DNA of 64,000 nt from Amphiduros pacificus (lineage: Eukaryota > Annelida > Polychaeta > Phyllodocida > Hesionidae), in contig OX439003.1 in the NCBI GenBank assembly GCA_949316495.1, positions 55,615,879 through 55,679,878 of the forward strand, given 5' to 3'. The notes beneath the pieces are model-generated. The model was given only the letters and a program-made list of their open reading frames with translations. It had not been told where the DNA came from and did no database searches. This document shows positions 48,616 to 62,250 of the stretch, piece after piece. Both the position numbers and the translations under genes were made by a program. Positions within the stretch are counted from its first letter, which is position 1; every line of letters starts with the position of its first letter.

Positions 48616-49754
48616 AATAAAAAGAAATAGCAGTAATGCGTAATAAATATATTTTTGAACAGAAATTAATATGTGGAAGTTTGCAAGGTAATATGAAGCA
48701 TTATAATTAATATTAAGAAAATGATGTACGATTATATGTGTGGTTCATATTACAGCATTCATAGCTATCCTGGGTTTAATTAAGGGCCCCGGTATGGAGT
48801 ATAATGATAAGTGCTCAATACAAGAGGGAATGTCTAATTGACATTTAAACATGCCCGGCTTCAGATGTCCTTCTTCCACTCTTCCCAGACATGTAATAAC
48901 GAGTTCTGAAAAACCTCGACTCATATGTTTTGCTGAATACTATCAGCCACGCCAATGCAGCAAAGATATATTTTTTTCAGGAAGGCGACCGACTCATACA
49001 CGATGAATGGTAACTCAGCATTCAGGAAACAACAAAGTCTGCTGATAGTGACTCCAATGCGGTTTTATATCATAAAGAATATCTAATATCAGCAGCACAT
49101 ATAAATGAAAGAGAAATTAATTTTGTGGTGAAACTGTTTGCAGAACTATAATTTTTAATCCATATGAATTTAATCATCAATGCAAGTAAAAACTGATTAA
49201 GGCGGCGATGGGATGCGGAATAGAGCACCGGGCGCGTCCTGCAGCACGCATGGGGTGCCCTCAAGATACTTTAATCGATATAATTGACATTAAAAAAATA
49301 AAACCAATTTCATAAATATTTAGTTTATAAAGATGACATTATATTATCATTCATGAAAAATACGTTCTTGTTGTTGAGTTTGCTTTTTGGTATAAATACA
49401 TCCTTAGCAAATCCCAGAATCTCCTTGACACGCTCTCACTTCAATCATAAATTGTGCACAGAGGGTATAATTACAGCGTACAAGCGGACACCTCATTTGC
49501 TCCGGTTAGATAGGGGGTCTATGGGTCATGGGCACCATATACTGCCATGTGCCCACCAACATTATCCCGCTGAGATCGATGCTATACGCAACTTAAAAAC
49601 ATTTCATAAAAAGTATAAATGGGATGATATGGGTCAATAACAGGCCTCAAGCTTAACTCGGGCCAGGAGAGGAATATGTTTCTGTATAAACCATCTAAAT
49701 GGTCCATTATATAAAATGTAGGCAAATATAATTTACCAGCTCAAAGTCACATAC
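48616..49754. other. Presumed first intron of the fucosyltransferase gene
   Basis: AT-rich sequence downstream (minus sense) of the fucosyltransferase exon. No next exon was found. A plus-strand frame at 49353-49640 starts with a signal-peptide-like segment but is otherwise unsupported (see findings). Confidence 0.4.
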
Positions 49755-51041
49755 GTACCATAAAGCATTCCAGTAGAATTTCTCTGTGATATAGTATCTA
49801 CAATTGGAGTTCTCAAAGGCCAGATAAAACTTGTATTCTCTCTTCAGCATCTGGTTACAAGTCCCCTCGGAATCCTTCTCGCACTGCAGTGTTCCACAAG
49901 CGCCATACACATCGACGTCAATATATTTCTGCAGTTCCCTCACAAATTCAGAGCGCCGGTTCCTAGGATTACAGTTCGATACAAACCAGGCGACTTTCTT
50001 GGTTTTTGTTGCTGCATAGTTTTTGAGAGGGATCTTTGGAAGAGAGGAGCTGTTGGGGAATAGTTGGAACTTTTCATACGGGGTCACCAAGGTGGAATCT
50101 GGTCTGTAGGTGGCGGTCCAGTTAATGCTGTCTTGTAAACCAGTCAATGTGGGCGTGTGGAGGGGCGATTCGAGTTGGAAGAGGACCCACACCTGGTGCC
50201 AGGGCTTCTCCCACGTATCTGGACCAGGGTCAAAATTAAACAGCACAGCATCTGCTTTGTGGGCCCACCTGACATCAGTTGTGATGAAGCAGGCATCCAC
50301 GGCACACTTCTCCTTCTGGAACTGTTCCCTGCCCTCGGGAGCCCCTCCCGTCCCGCTGAAGGCAAGGATCATCTTGTACTGCTCCGTCTCCGCATTAGCC
50401 TTAGCTTCTGGTGGATTAAAGCTGAGCTGCTCGATAATCCGGTCATCGTACGGATTGGATGGATTAGGGAATAACGATAATCCCTTACTTCTGTTAGGAT
50501 ATAAGGCAATGTCTGGTAAATTCACTAATTCAAACCCATTGCTTGTTCTATCAAGTATATTATGTTGATTGTCATGTTTTTCTATGGGTATATTAGCTTG
50601 GTGTGCAAGTTTACCTGTATGTATATTGTCGTTACCTTTCACACTCCTCTCGAGCCACGTGGTCTTGTTTACGTGGTCACGCTTCCGTGCCTTAGCAATA
50701 CGCCTGTCACCAATGCTCTCAATATTGATGTGTCTTTTGAAGCTTTTCTCGCCACTTTCCTCCTTGGCAGCCTTCACTTTAAGATGCATAGCATCTCCTT
50801 TGAGTGCTGTATATCTATCTGCCTCCTCATCACCTTTCTCACCTGTGGCGGTGTCTTTGAAGTACTTATCCAGGTGGGCTACGGACTCGATGCGCCTCGG
50901 CAGGAAGCTGTGCTGGTCCGGGGCCCCGCGGCTTGTCGGGTCTTCCTGTTCCTGTACCCGCAAGATGTTGACAAGTCCCAGCAAGAAGCAGCAACACAAG
51001 GCAACAAGAAGGGAACACAGCCTCCTCAAGTGACATCTCAT
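49755..51041 (-). CDS. Alpha-1,3-fucosyltransferase (GT10, FucTA-like), 5' coding exon
   Basis: This exon encodes the N-terminal part of a Golgi type II membrane glycosyltransferase that moves fucose from GDP-fucose to glycoprotein glycans. From the chosen ATG (51041) there is a short basic tail (MRCHLRRLC), a membrane anchor at about residues 10-27 (SLLVALCCCFLLGLVNIL) and a long hydrophilic stem to about 215. The GT10 N-terminal region follows, with FQLESP (288-293) and INWTATYRPDS (306-316). Then come the catalytic-region motifs KKVAWFVSNC (348-357), FYLAFENSNC (405-414) and YITEKFYWNAL (417-427). The exon stops at a donor, GTATGT (49754-49749) or GTACGT (49758-49753), just before the expected PVVxG segment. 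An in-frame ATG at 51152 would add 37 hydrophilic residues and is less likely. Downstream exons were not found. The exact acceptor subtype is not settled. Confidence 0.88.
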
Positions 51042-51159
51042 GGTAGAAAGCCACTTGTCCACTGAGCGCTCTCTACAGGGACAGGTGTCACTCGGAACCA
51101 GGTGGGCTGGCCATCCAACTTTTACTGGAGCTCTGGTGTCCGATGAACACACTGGTATG

Positions 51160-54100
51160 TATATAGGTCATACAATGCCCCCATTATAACATAGCCTAGA
51201 TATTGTGACAGATATCCATTAAGTTGATGGCCAATATTGTGATAAATTCCATTGGCGATTTATTCAGCATGGACACGCAGAGTACACAAGTAGTTTAGCG
51301 TGACAGTTGCATGTCAGTGTTGCAGGTTGTCGGTGTGGGTATATATAGTTGCGGTCCACGCCAGAGGTAGATACAAACAAAGCGTGGGACGACAGCAGCC
51401 CACCTAGCGCCAAACCTTCAGTGTTCAATATATTCGTCCCTATAAGTGCTAAGACACACAAAGCTGGTGTGAGGCAGTGTGATGCGGTGTCTCTGTTCTC
51501 CGCACACACAAGCTGACGGGTCCAATCACGGTGGCGTCTGCTTTCATTACTTGCTGCTATACGGTGTGCTTGGTGTGACTGGCGATGTCGCGCGGGCCGC
51601 CCTGCCTCTCACCTGACCGCTTTCCGGCGCGGTACCATCATCTCGTCTGCTCGTCAGTCGTGTCATTACTCCGCTGTTAATGTAGTGCACACGCTGAAAG
51701 GTTCAAGTCCTGTCTGATGTGAACGGTTAAATAGTAGGATTTACCTGTCACATGCGACTGGCACGACCCATATCGACCCACTGACGCTGACTGAATACCC
51801 GAGGCATCGATTCTGACCAGTGTGTTGTGTGAAAGTGGGAACAAAGTCAGGCATCAGGGCTACCATAGAATACGGCGGCGCTCGGGACACCTGCGACTTG
51901 CAAACGCCTCCGCCAAGACAGAGTCGCTCTTATGTCACTGCTGTCACGGTTCCAAATAGCATGCCTTGATCAATCGGACCTGTGAGGTATCTTTACAGAG
52001 TTTAACTTTTGCCATGAGACCTCGCTTCAGCATGCTCACCATGTCTTTCTACTTCTCCCTTCAATCTTAAAGTCTTCAGGTTTGTTGATAAATGACTCGA
52101 AAAAGACTCTACAAGTTCTGAAAAGCGATCTATCAAGATGTAAGATGTATGGCGGTAACTTGAGAATTATATCTCTCCTGAATAGGATGGGCTTGCAATC
52201 GGAAATAGCGAAGCGAAAGAAGAATCTTGGAATTGATGAAATAGATAGCCAACAACTAGCGGAAGCCTATGCAAGAAGCATAAAAATCAGACTGATATTC
52301 TCATAAACAGGCGCATCTTCTTCACACAAATATTATCTTGTCACTTTTTTTAGCTTTTGTTAATCTTATCGGAACAGACTTGCTATGGCTTGAGATGGGA
52401 AGGTTTACTGTGCTGACAACACGCTTGCAGAGCAATGAGTAAATGTAGCAGGCACGATTTACATCTAACACATGTTCTACACGGGCTCAACAGCTTAGAC
52501 ACACTGCGACAAACATGTGCCATGGTCTTCCACCATACATGTCTATATCAGTCTTCTGATCTTAAAATAGACAAATCAGTTTCCATTATCTCCAAACATT
52601 CTATAAAACCGGTTTAAAAGAAATAACATGCCAGTTGATAATATTGCAAAGGGATAATGTTAATTGGTTTTAGTGAGCGGGAGGCAATGGCACTGAAGTG
52701 GTTATCTGTCCTTTGCCAATATCGTCACAATCAAATCCAATTCTGTGACTCTGAAAGGCCTGCTTCCCAAAGGCTGTGCTTGCTTCTTGGCCCTGCACGG
52801 CTGTTATTAACACGGAGATCGTGTCCTCGCACATTCACGTCTTCCTTCGCCACTGCACCGCACATACAACGCGGGCTGATCCAAAACAAATCTAATATCA
52901 AAACTAGCACATCATCTAATCTTTCACTAACAGAGAGCCGTGCCTTTTACAGAAAAACCGAAGTCTTGGTTTTGTTTTCAAATAGATACATTCGGAATCA
53001 CCACACTCACATCATCAATATCACAATGCGTGGGTGTAATATGATAGCTCACCTGCATCCCATCCAAGATTCTCAGTCCATGAATGAGGTACCGCCATAT
53101 TCATAGCCTCTTGTTGTCAACTTCCGGATCCGGCTTGATGGTCACTCATGAAGTCATCCTGTTGTTGAATAGTTGAATAGTTTGCTTAGTGTCGGAGATG
53201 AGTTCAGGCACTATAGCGCATTGTATCTCCCTTTGGAAGCCCTTTAAGAGAACTTCGCATGTGTTATTGCTTGCTTTGTTACAATAATACATTATCAATA
53301 AGGAAATGGAGAGAGTTCTGTGTACAATTGTGCATATGATAGCACCATCCCTCCACTCTGTATGGAACAGGTATAGCCTATGTCAGGCAGATATATGTAT
53401 TGTATTGACTGAACAATAGAGTTAGGAATAGAAATAATAAAGAAGCGATTTCTAAGAATGGTAATATATAATGATCTAGATCAGATATATATAAGATATA
53501 AGAGAAATGCAGGCTAGTTAGGCCCAGGAATGAACTGTCTTCAATAATAACACACACGATTATGTCTATTGATTAGAGGGAGCATCTTCTAATTCCTCGT
53601 TAATGCATTAGACTGGATTGAAATGAGAATTATTCCATATCAATCCATGGCATATCATCAGGAATAAAGACCGTAAACCTCTCACGAAGAATATAATAGT
53701 GAGATTGCGAATCTGTGATAATAAATGCAAGAATCGTTGTATATAGTTACACAATCACACACACAATTAACTGTAAAAACAGAAAAGATACCATTTTGGC
53801 TTAAGTAACAAAAGCAGATATGTTTGGTTTGGCCCATACAACTTGACAAGCCAGTTAGAGGGGCACCTTCAGACAGATCTGCAGGCCTCCTGGGTCACAA
53901 TGCCAAACTGAAAATAATGTGTAAGTCAACATGCCACACTCGGTCTGCTTTCCAGGGGGATTATAATGTGGTGCAAGGGTCACTAATGGATATGTGGATA
54001 ATTATCTTGATTTTCCTCCCCCCAGTAGTCACTGTGCTTATTGGGGCCAATCTTATCTTGTCCTCATCACTTGTTAGACACATCCTTAAACAAACTTTCT

Positions 54101-55291
54101 CCATGCTGTTGAATATGTGCTTAATACATGCTTCTACCGATAATAATAGACCTATTGATAAATCCATTTATTCATAAACCCTCTTTGATATTTTCATTAT
54201 ACTGCTGCCAATAGCTGAAATGTACACAATTATATTATGATACGTTTCAATGATGTCAGCGCGCAATATGCCTCACCCTGTAGACACAATCAATGATTGT
54301 CATAATTACTCTTTGCAACATAGCAATTGATTATCTTCGATCCTTACCATCTCTGATAATGATAGACAGAGTCTAGAATCTCTGGAATTATTTTCGATTG
54401 ATAAAAATGGAGCCAATTTTGTGTCCGTGTTTGTGACACCAGCTTGTAAAGGCAGCATGGGAGGAAAAGGATGGACGACAGCCACTTGTGCGATGGAAGT
54501 CTAATAAACGGCCAGGACCACCTTGTTAAGGGAGACAAAAGATGTTACAAGAGAAGAATATTGCTCCTTGATTAAGTCTGCTATTTTGTGTAACCTAAAT
54601 TGACTTGGTGCAACTGGTTTTCTCACGTCAATGAAGGCTTTGGTATTGGAGCTAATTGCATCTGTTGGCAATGCATTAATAGAGTGACTGGAGAAGGAAT
54701 AAAAAATAATGTCAAAGAATAAAAATGTGTTTCTTTTGTCATAATCTATACAGGAAATGGGCCAGACAAGCAGTTTGTGCCTATTTGTATGAGATATATT
54801 TTTCAAAGCTAAAGCCACTATATAAGTGCATTGATATGTGCAATGCTCTCAGGAAGCTTACCCTGCCTTATCATTGGGAACATCCTACTATCGGCTACCA
54901 GGTGACATTTAAGGTAGTATATTTACCGCGAGATAAGCACTTTACTAAGACATGTGGTATTATTAAGAGTGTAAATTATTAAATAGTAGATACTTTTTGG
55001 ATATTTGGATATTTACAGTCACGCCACAGATGAAACATAAACATAAACATATACAAGTGTAAACCTCTCCATTAACGATTAAAAATAGTATATATCAGAA
55101 ATATAGAATATTGCACACATATCTTTGTAATATTTATGAAATTGGGAAATGGTGAGTGTTTAGACCCTGGCAGCCTAATTAGTCTGACTATTTTAGGCTG
55201 CCATCCATTATGGTTTTTAAAAGATATTGATATTGTTTGGCTCACAGAAATGTACTTCCATTAACATATTCACGACAACATCATGTTACCT
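51160..55291. other. Mostly non-coding; one weak exon-like stretch
   Basis: Apart from the presumed promoter at 51605-51900, no gene was recognised. A protein-like plus frame preceded by a pyrimidine tract and AG lies at 52080-52306 (see findings). Confidence 0.4.
51605..51900 (-). promoter_or_regulatory. Possible 5' non-coding exon and promoter of the fucosyltransferase gene
   Basis: This GC- and CpG-rich segment lies about 0.6 kb upstream of the coding exon. On the minus strand it holds a good splice donor (CAG then GTGAGAGG at 51612-51605) and an ETS-like GCCGGAAAG just upstream. A non-coding first exon spliced to an acceptor near 51060-51140 is plausible but not proven. Confidence 0.3.
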
Positions 55292-58200
55292 TGATATTGG
55301 AGCACAAGATATGGATAGAGATGGAAATGCAATGCCACCTGGACATTGGAAACACAAGACATGGGTTGAGATGGAAATGCAATGCCACCTAGACATAGGA
55401 CACAAGACATGGGTTGAGATGGAAATGCAATGCCACCTAGACATAGGACACAAGGCATGGGTTGAGATGGAAATGCAATGCCACCTAGACATAGGACACA
55501 AGACATGGGTTGAGATGGAAATGCAATGCCACCTAGACATAGGACACAAGACATGGGTTGAGATGGAAATGCAATGCCACCTAGACATAGGACACAAGAC
55601 ATGGGTTGAGATGGAAATGCAATGCCACCTAGACATAGGACACAAGACATGGCTGGAGATGGAAATGCAATGTCACCTAGACATAGGACACAAGACATGG
55701 GTTGAGATGGAAATGCAATGCCACCTAGACATAGGACACAAGACATGGGTTGAGATGGAAATGCAATGCCACCTAGACATAGGACACAAGACATGGCTGG
55801 AGATGGAAATGCAATGTCACCTAGACATAGGACATAAGACATGGGTTGAGATGGAAATGCAATGCCACCTAGACATAGGACACAAGACATGGGTTGAGAT
55901 GGAAATGCAATGCCACCTAGACATAGGACACAAGACATGGCTGGAGATGGAAATGCAATGCCACCTGGACATAGGACACAAGACATGGGTTGAGATGGAA
56001 ATGCAATGCCACCTAGACATAGGACACAAGACATGGGTTGAGATGGAAATGCAATGCCACCTAGACATAGGACACAAGACATGGGTTGAGATGGAAATGC
56101 AATGCCACCTAGACATAGGACACAAGGCATGGGTTGAGATGGAAATGCAATGCCACCTAGACATAGGACACAAGACATGGGTTGAGATGGAAATGCAATG
56201 CCACCTAGACATAGGACACAAGACATGGGTTGAGATGGAAATGCAATGCCACCTAGACATAGGACACAAGACATGGCTGGAGATGGAAATGCAATGTCAC
56301 CTAGACATAGGACATAAGACATGGGTTGAGATGGAAATGCAATGCCACCTAGACATAGGACACAAGACATGGGTTGAGATGGAAATGCAATGCCACCTAG
56401 ACATAGGACACAAGACATGGGTTGAGATGGAAATGCAATGCCACCTAGACATAGGACACAAGACATGGGTTGAGATGGAAATGCAATGCCACCTAGACAT
56501 AGGACACAAGTCATGGCTGGAGATGGAAATGCAATGTCACCTAGACATAGGACATAAGACATGGGTTGAGATGGAAATGCAATGCCACCTAGACATAGGA
56601 CACAAGACATGGGTTGAGATGGAAATGCAATGCCACCTAGACATAGGACACAAGACATGGGTTGAGATGGAAATGCAATGCCACCTAGACATAGGACACA
56701 AGACATGGGTTGAGATGGAAATGCAATGCCACCTAGACATAGGACACAAGACATGGCTGGAGATGGAAATGCAATGTCACCTAGACATAGGACATAAGAC
56801 ATGGGTTGAGATGGAAATGCAATGCCACCTAGACATAGGACACAAGACATGGGTTGAGATGGAAATGCAATGCCACCTAGACATAGGACACAAGACATGG
56901 GTTGAGATGGAAATGCAATGCCACCTAGACATAGGACACAAGACATGGCTGGAGATGGAAATGCAATGCCACCTAGACATAGGACACAAGACATGGGTTG
57001 AGATGGAAATGCAATGCCACCTAGACATAGGACACAAGACATGGGTTGAGATGGAAATGCAATGCCACCTAGACATAGGACACAAGACATGGGTTGAGAT
57101 GGAAATGCAATGCCACCTAGACATAGGACACAAGGCATGGGTTGAGATGGAAATGCAATGCCACCTAGACATAGGACACAAGACATGGGTTGAGATGGAA
57201 ATGCAATGCCACCTAGACATAGGACACAAGACATGGGTTGAGATGGAAATGCAATGCCACCTAGACATAGGACACAAGACATGGCTGGAGATGGAAATGC
57301 AATGTCACCTAGACATAGGACATAAGACATGGGTTGAGATGGAAATGCAATGCCACCTAGACATAGGACACAAGACATGGGTTGAGATGGAAATGCAATG
57401 CCACCTAGACATAGGACACAAGACATGGGTTGAGATGGAAATGCAATGCCACCTAGACATAGGACACAAGACATGGGTTGAGATGGAAATGCAATGCCAC
57501 CTAGACATAGGACACAAGTCATGGCTGGAGATGGAAATGCAATGTCACCTAGACATAGGACATAAGACATGGGTTGAGATGGAAATGCAATGCCACCTAG
57601 ACATAGGACACAAGACATGGGTTGAGATGGAAATGCAATGCCACCTAGACATAGGACACAAGGCATGGGTTGAGATGGAAATGCAATGCCACCTAGACAT
57701 AGGACACAAGACATGGGTTGAGATGGAAATGCAATGCCACCTAGACATAGGACACAAGACATGGGTTGAGATGGAAATGCAATGCCACCTAGACATAGGA
57801 CACAAGACATGGGTTGAGATGGAAATGCAATGCCACCTAGACATAGGACACAAGACATGGGTTGAGATGGAAATGCAATGCCACCTAGACATAGGACACA
57901 AGGCATGGGTTGAGATGGAAATGCAATGCCACCTAGACATAGGACACAAGACATGGGTTGAGATGGAAATGCAATGCCACCTAGACATAGGACACAAGAC
58001 ATGGGTTGAGATGGAAATGCAATGCCACCTAGACATAGGACACAAGACATGGCTGGAGATGGAAATGCAATGTCACCTAGACATAGGACATAAGACATGG
58101 GTTGAGATGGAAATGCAATGCCACCTAGACATAGGACACAAGACATGGGTTGAGATGGAAATGCAATGCCACCTAGACATAGGACACAAGACATGGGTTG

Positions 58201-61200
58201 AGATGGAAATGCAATGCCACCTAGACATAGGACACAAGACATGGGTTGAGATGGAAATGCAATGCCACCTAGACATAGGACACAAGTCATGGCTGGAGAT
58301 GGAAATGCAATGTCACCTAGACATAGGACATAAGACATGGGTTGAGATGGAAATGCAATGCCACCTAGACATAGGACACAAGACATGGGTTGAGATGGAA
58401 ATGCAATGCCACCTAGACATAGGACACAAGACATGGGTTGAGATGGAAATGCAATGCCACCTAGACATAGGACACAAGACATGGGTTGAGATGGAAATGC
58501 AATGCCATCTAGACATAGGACACAAGACATGGCTGGAGATGGAAATGCAATGTCACCTAGACATAGGACATAAGACATGGGTTGAGATGGAAATGCAATG
58601 CCACCTAGACATAGGACACAAGACATGGGTTGAGATGGAAATGCAATGCCACCTAGACATAGGACACAAGACATGGGTTGAGATGGAAATGCAATGCCAC
58701 CTAGACATAGGACACAAGACATGGCTGGAGATGGAAATGCAATGTCACCTAGACATAGGACATAAGACATGGGTTGAGATGGAAATGCAATGCCACCTAG
58801 ACATAGGACACAAGACATGGGTTGAGATGGAAATGCAATGCCACGTAGACATTGGAACACAAGACATGGGTTGAGATGGAAATGCAATGCCACCTGGACA
58901 TTGGAACACAAGACATGACTTGAGATGGAAATGCAATGCCACCTGGACATTGGAACACAAGACATGACTTGAGATGAAAATGCAATGCCACCTGGACATT
59001 GGAACACAAGACATGACTTGAGATAGAAATGCAATGCCACCTAGACATAGGACACAAGGCATGGGTTGAGATGGAAATGCAATGCCACCTAGACATAGGA
59101 CACAAGACATGGGTTGAGATGGAAATGCAATGCCACCTAGACATAGGACACAAGACATGGGTTGAGATGGAAATGCAATGCCACCTGGACATTGGAACAC
59201 AAGACATGGATAGAGATGGAAATGTAATGCCACCTAGACATGGGTTGAGATGGAAATGCAATGCCACCTAGACATAGAACACAAGACATGGATAGAGATG
59301 GAAATGCAATGCCACCTAGACATAGAACACAAGACATGGGTTGAGATGGAAATGCAATGCCACCTGGACATTGGAACACAAGACATGACTTGAGATAGAA
59401 ATGCAATGCCACCTAGACATGGGTTGAGATGGAAATGCAATGCCACCTAGACATTGGAACACAAGACATGACTTGAGATGGAAATGCAATGCCACCTAGA
59501 CATAGAACACAAGACATGGGTTGAGATGGAAATGCAATGCCACCTGGACATTGGAACACAAGACATGACTTGAGATAGAAATGCAATGCCACCTAGACAT
59601 AGGACACAAGGCATGGGTTGAGATGGAAATGCAATGCCACCTAGACATAGGACACAAGACATGGGTTGAGATGGAAATGCAATGCCACCTAGACATAGGA
59701 CACAAGACATGGGTTGAGATGGAAATGCAATGCCACCTAGACATAGGAACACAAGACATGACTTGAGATGGAAATGTAATGCCACCTGGACATAGGACAC
59801 AAGGCATGGGTTGAGATGGAAATGCAATGCCACCTAGACATAGGACACAAGACATGGATAGAGATGGAAATGCAATGCCACCTAGACATAGGACACAAGA
59901 CATGGGTTGAGATGGAAATGCAATGCCACCTGGACATTGGAACACAAGACATGGATAGAGATGGAAATGTAATGCCACCTAGACATGGGTTGAGATGGAA
60001 ATGCAATGCCACCTAGACATAGAACACAAGACATGGCTGGAGATGGAAATGCAATGCCACCTAGACATTGGACACAAGGCATGGCTGGAAATGGAAATGC
60101 AATGCCACCTGGACATTGGAACACAAGGCATGACTTGAGATGGAAATGCAATGCCACCTGGACATTGGAACACAAGACATGACTGGAGATGGAAATGCAA
60201 TGCCACCTAGACATAGGACACAAGGCATGGGTTGAGATGGAAATGCAATGCCAGCTAGACATAGGACACAAGACATGGGTTGAGATGGAAATGCAATGCC
60301 ACCTAGACATAGGACATAAGGCATGGGTTGAGATGGAAATGCAATGCCACCTGGACATTGGAACACAAGACATGACTTGAGATGGAAATGTAATGCCACC
60401 TGGACATAGGACACAAGGCATGGGTTGAGATGGAAATGCAATGCCAGCTAGACATTAGAACACAAGGCATGGGTTGAGATGGAAATGCAATGCCACCTAG
60501 ACATAGGACACAAGGCATGGGTTGAGATGGAAATGCAATGCCACCTGGACATTGGAACACAAGACATGACTTGAGATGGAAATGTAATGCCACCTGGACA
60601 TAGGACACAAGGCATGGGTTGAGATGGAAATGCAATGCCAGCTAGACATTAGAACACAAGGCATGGGTTGAGATGGAAATGCAATGCCACCTAGACATAG
60701 GACACAAGATATGGATAGAGATGGAAATGCAATGCCACCTAGACATAGGACACAAGGCATGGGTTGAGATGGAAATGCAATGCCACCTGGACATTGGAAC
60801 ACAAGACATGACTTGAGATGGAAATGTAATGCCACCTGGACATAGGACACAAGGCATGGATAGAGATGGAAATGCAATGCCAGCTAGACATTAGAACACA
60901 AGGCATGGGTTGAGATGGAAATGCAATGCCACCTAGACATAGGACACAAGACATGGGTTGAGATGGAAATGCAATGCCACCTGGACATTGGAACACAAGA
61001 CATGACTTGAGATGGAAATGTAATGCCACCTGGACATAGGACACAAGGCATGGATAGAGATGGAAATGCAATGCCAGCTAGACATTAGAACACAAGGCAT
61101 GGGTTGAGATGGAAATGCAATGCCACCTAGACATAGGACACAAGACATGGGTTGAGATGGAAATGCAATGCCACCTGGACATTGGAACACAAGACATGAC

Positions 61201-62250
61201 TTGAGATGGAAATGTAATGCCACCTGGACATAGGACACAAGGCATGGGTTGAGATGGAAATGCAATGCCAGCTAGACATTAGAACACAAGGCATGGGTTG
61301 AGATGGAAATGCAATGCCACCTAGACATAGGACACAAGGCATGGGTTGAGATGGAAATGCAATGCCACCTGGACATTGGAACACAAGACATGACTTGAGA
61401 TGGAAATGTAATGCCACCTGGACATAGGACACAAGGCATGGGTTGAGATGGAAATGCAATGCCAGCTAGACATTAGAACACAAGGCATGGGTTGAGATGG
61501 AAATGTAATGCCACCTAGACATAGGACACAAGGCATGGGTTGAGATGGAAATGCAATGCCACCTGGACATTGGAACACAAGACATGACTTGAGATGGAAA
61601 TGCAATGCCACCTAGACATAGGACACAAGACATGGGTTGAGATGGAAATGCAATGCCACCTAGACATAGGACACAAGACATGGGTTGAGATGGAAATGCA
61701 ATGCCACCTAGACATAGGACACAAGACATGGGTTGAGATGGAAATGCAATGCCACCTAGACATAGGACACAAGGCATGGGTTGAGATGGAAATGCAATGC
61801 CACCTAGACATAGGACACAAGACATGGCTGGAGATGGAAATGCAATGCCAGCTAGACATTAGAACACAAGGCATGGGTTGAGATGGAAATGTAATGCCAC
61901 CTAGACATAGGACACAAGATATGGATAGAGATGGAAATGCAATGCCACCTAGACATAGGACACAAGGCATGGGTTGAGATGGAAATGCAATGCCACCTAG
62001 ACATAGGACACAAGATATGGATAGAGATGGAAATGCAATGCCACCTAGACATAGGACACAAGGCATGGGTTGAGATGGAAATGCAATGCCACCTAGACAT
62101 AGGACACAAGACATGGGTTGAGATGGAAATGCAATGCCAGCTAGACATTAGAACACAAGGCATGGGTTGAGATGGAAATGCAATGCCACCTAGACATAGG
62201 ACACAAGACATGGCTGGAGATGGAAATGCAATGCCACCTAGACATGGCTG
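55292..62250. repeat. 48/49-bp tandem array, about 144 copies, two higher-order regimes
   Basis: The unit runs ATGGGTTGAGATGGAAATGC, AATGCCACCTAGACATAGGA, CACAAGAC (48 bp, 16 codons). From 55292 to about 58850 every unit is 48 bp, so a plus frame (HKTWVEMEMQCHLDIG) stays open for 1,215 codons and a minus frame for 1,256. From about 58850 onward, 49-bp units (ACATTGGAACACAAG) are mixed in and frames break. A 768-bp (16-unit) higher-order repeat dominates the left part and a 194-bp (4-unit) one the right part. The ORFs are artefacts of a stop-free, frame-preserving unit. Confidence 0.97.

Noticed and set aside
49831-51065. Plus-strand and alternate minus-strand ORFs over the fucosyltransferase exon
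   Set aside because: Shadows of the GT10 coding frame; none has a recognisable motif.
55227-59040. Giant ORFs of 1,215 (plus) and 1,256 (minus) codons
   Set aside because: Same artefact from the stop-free 48-bp unit; both strands open, no domain or signal outside the repeat.
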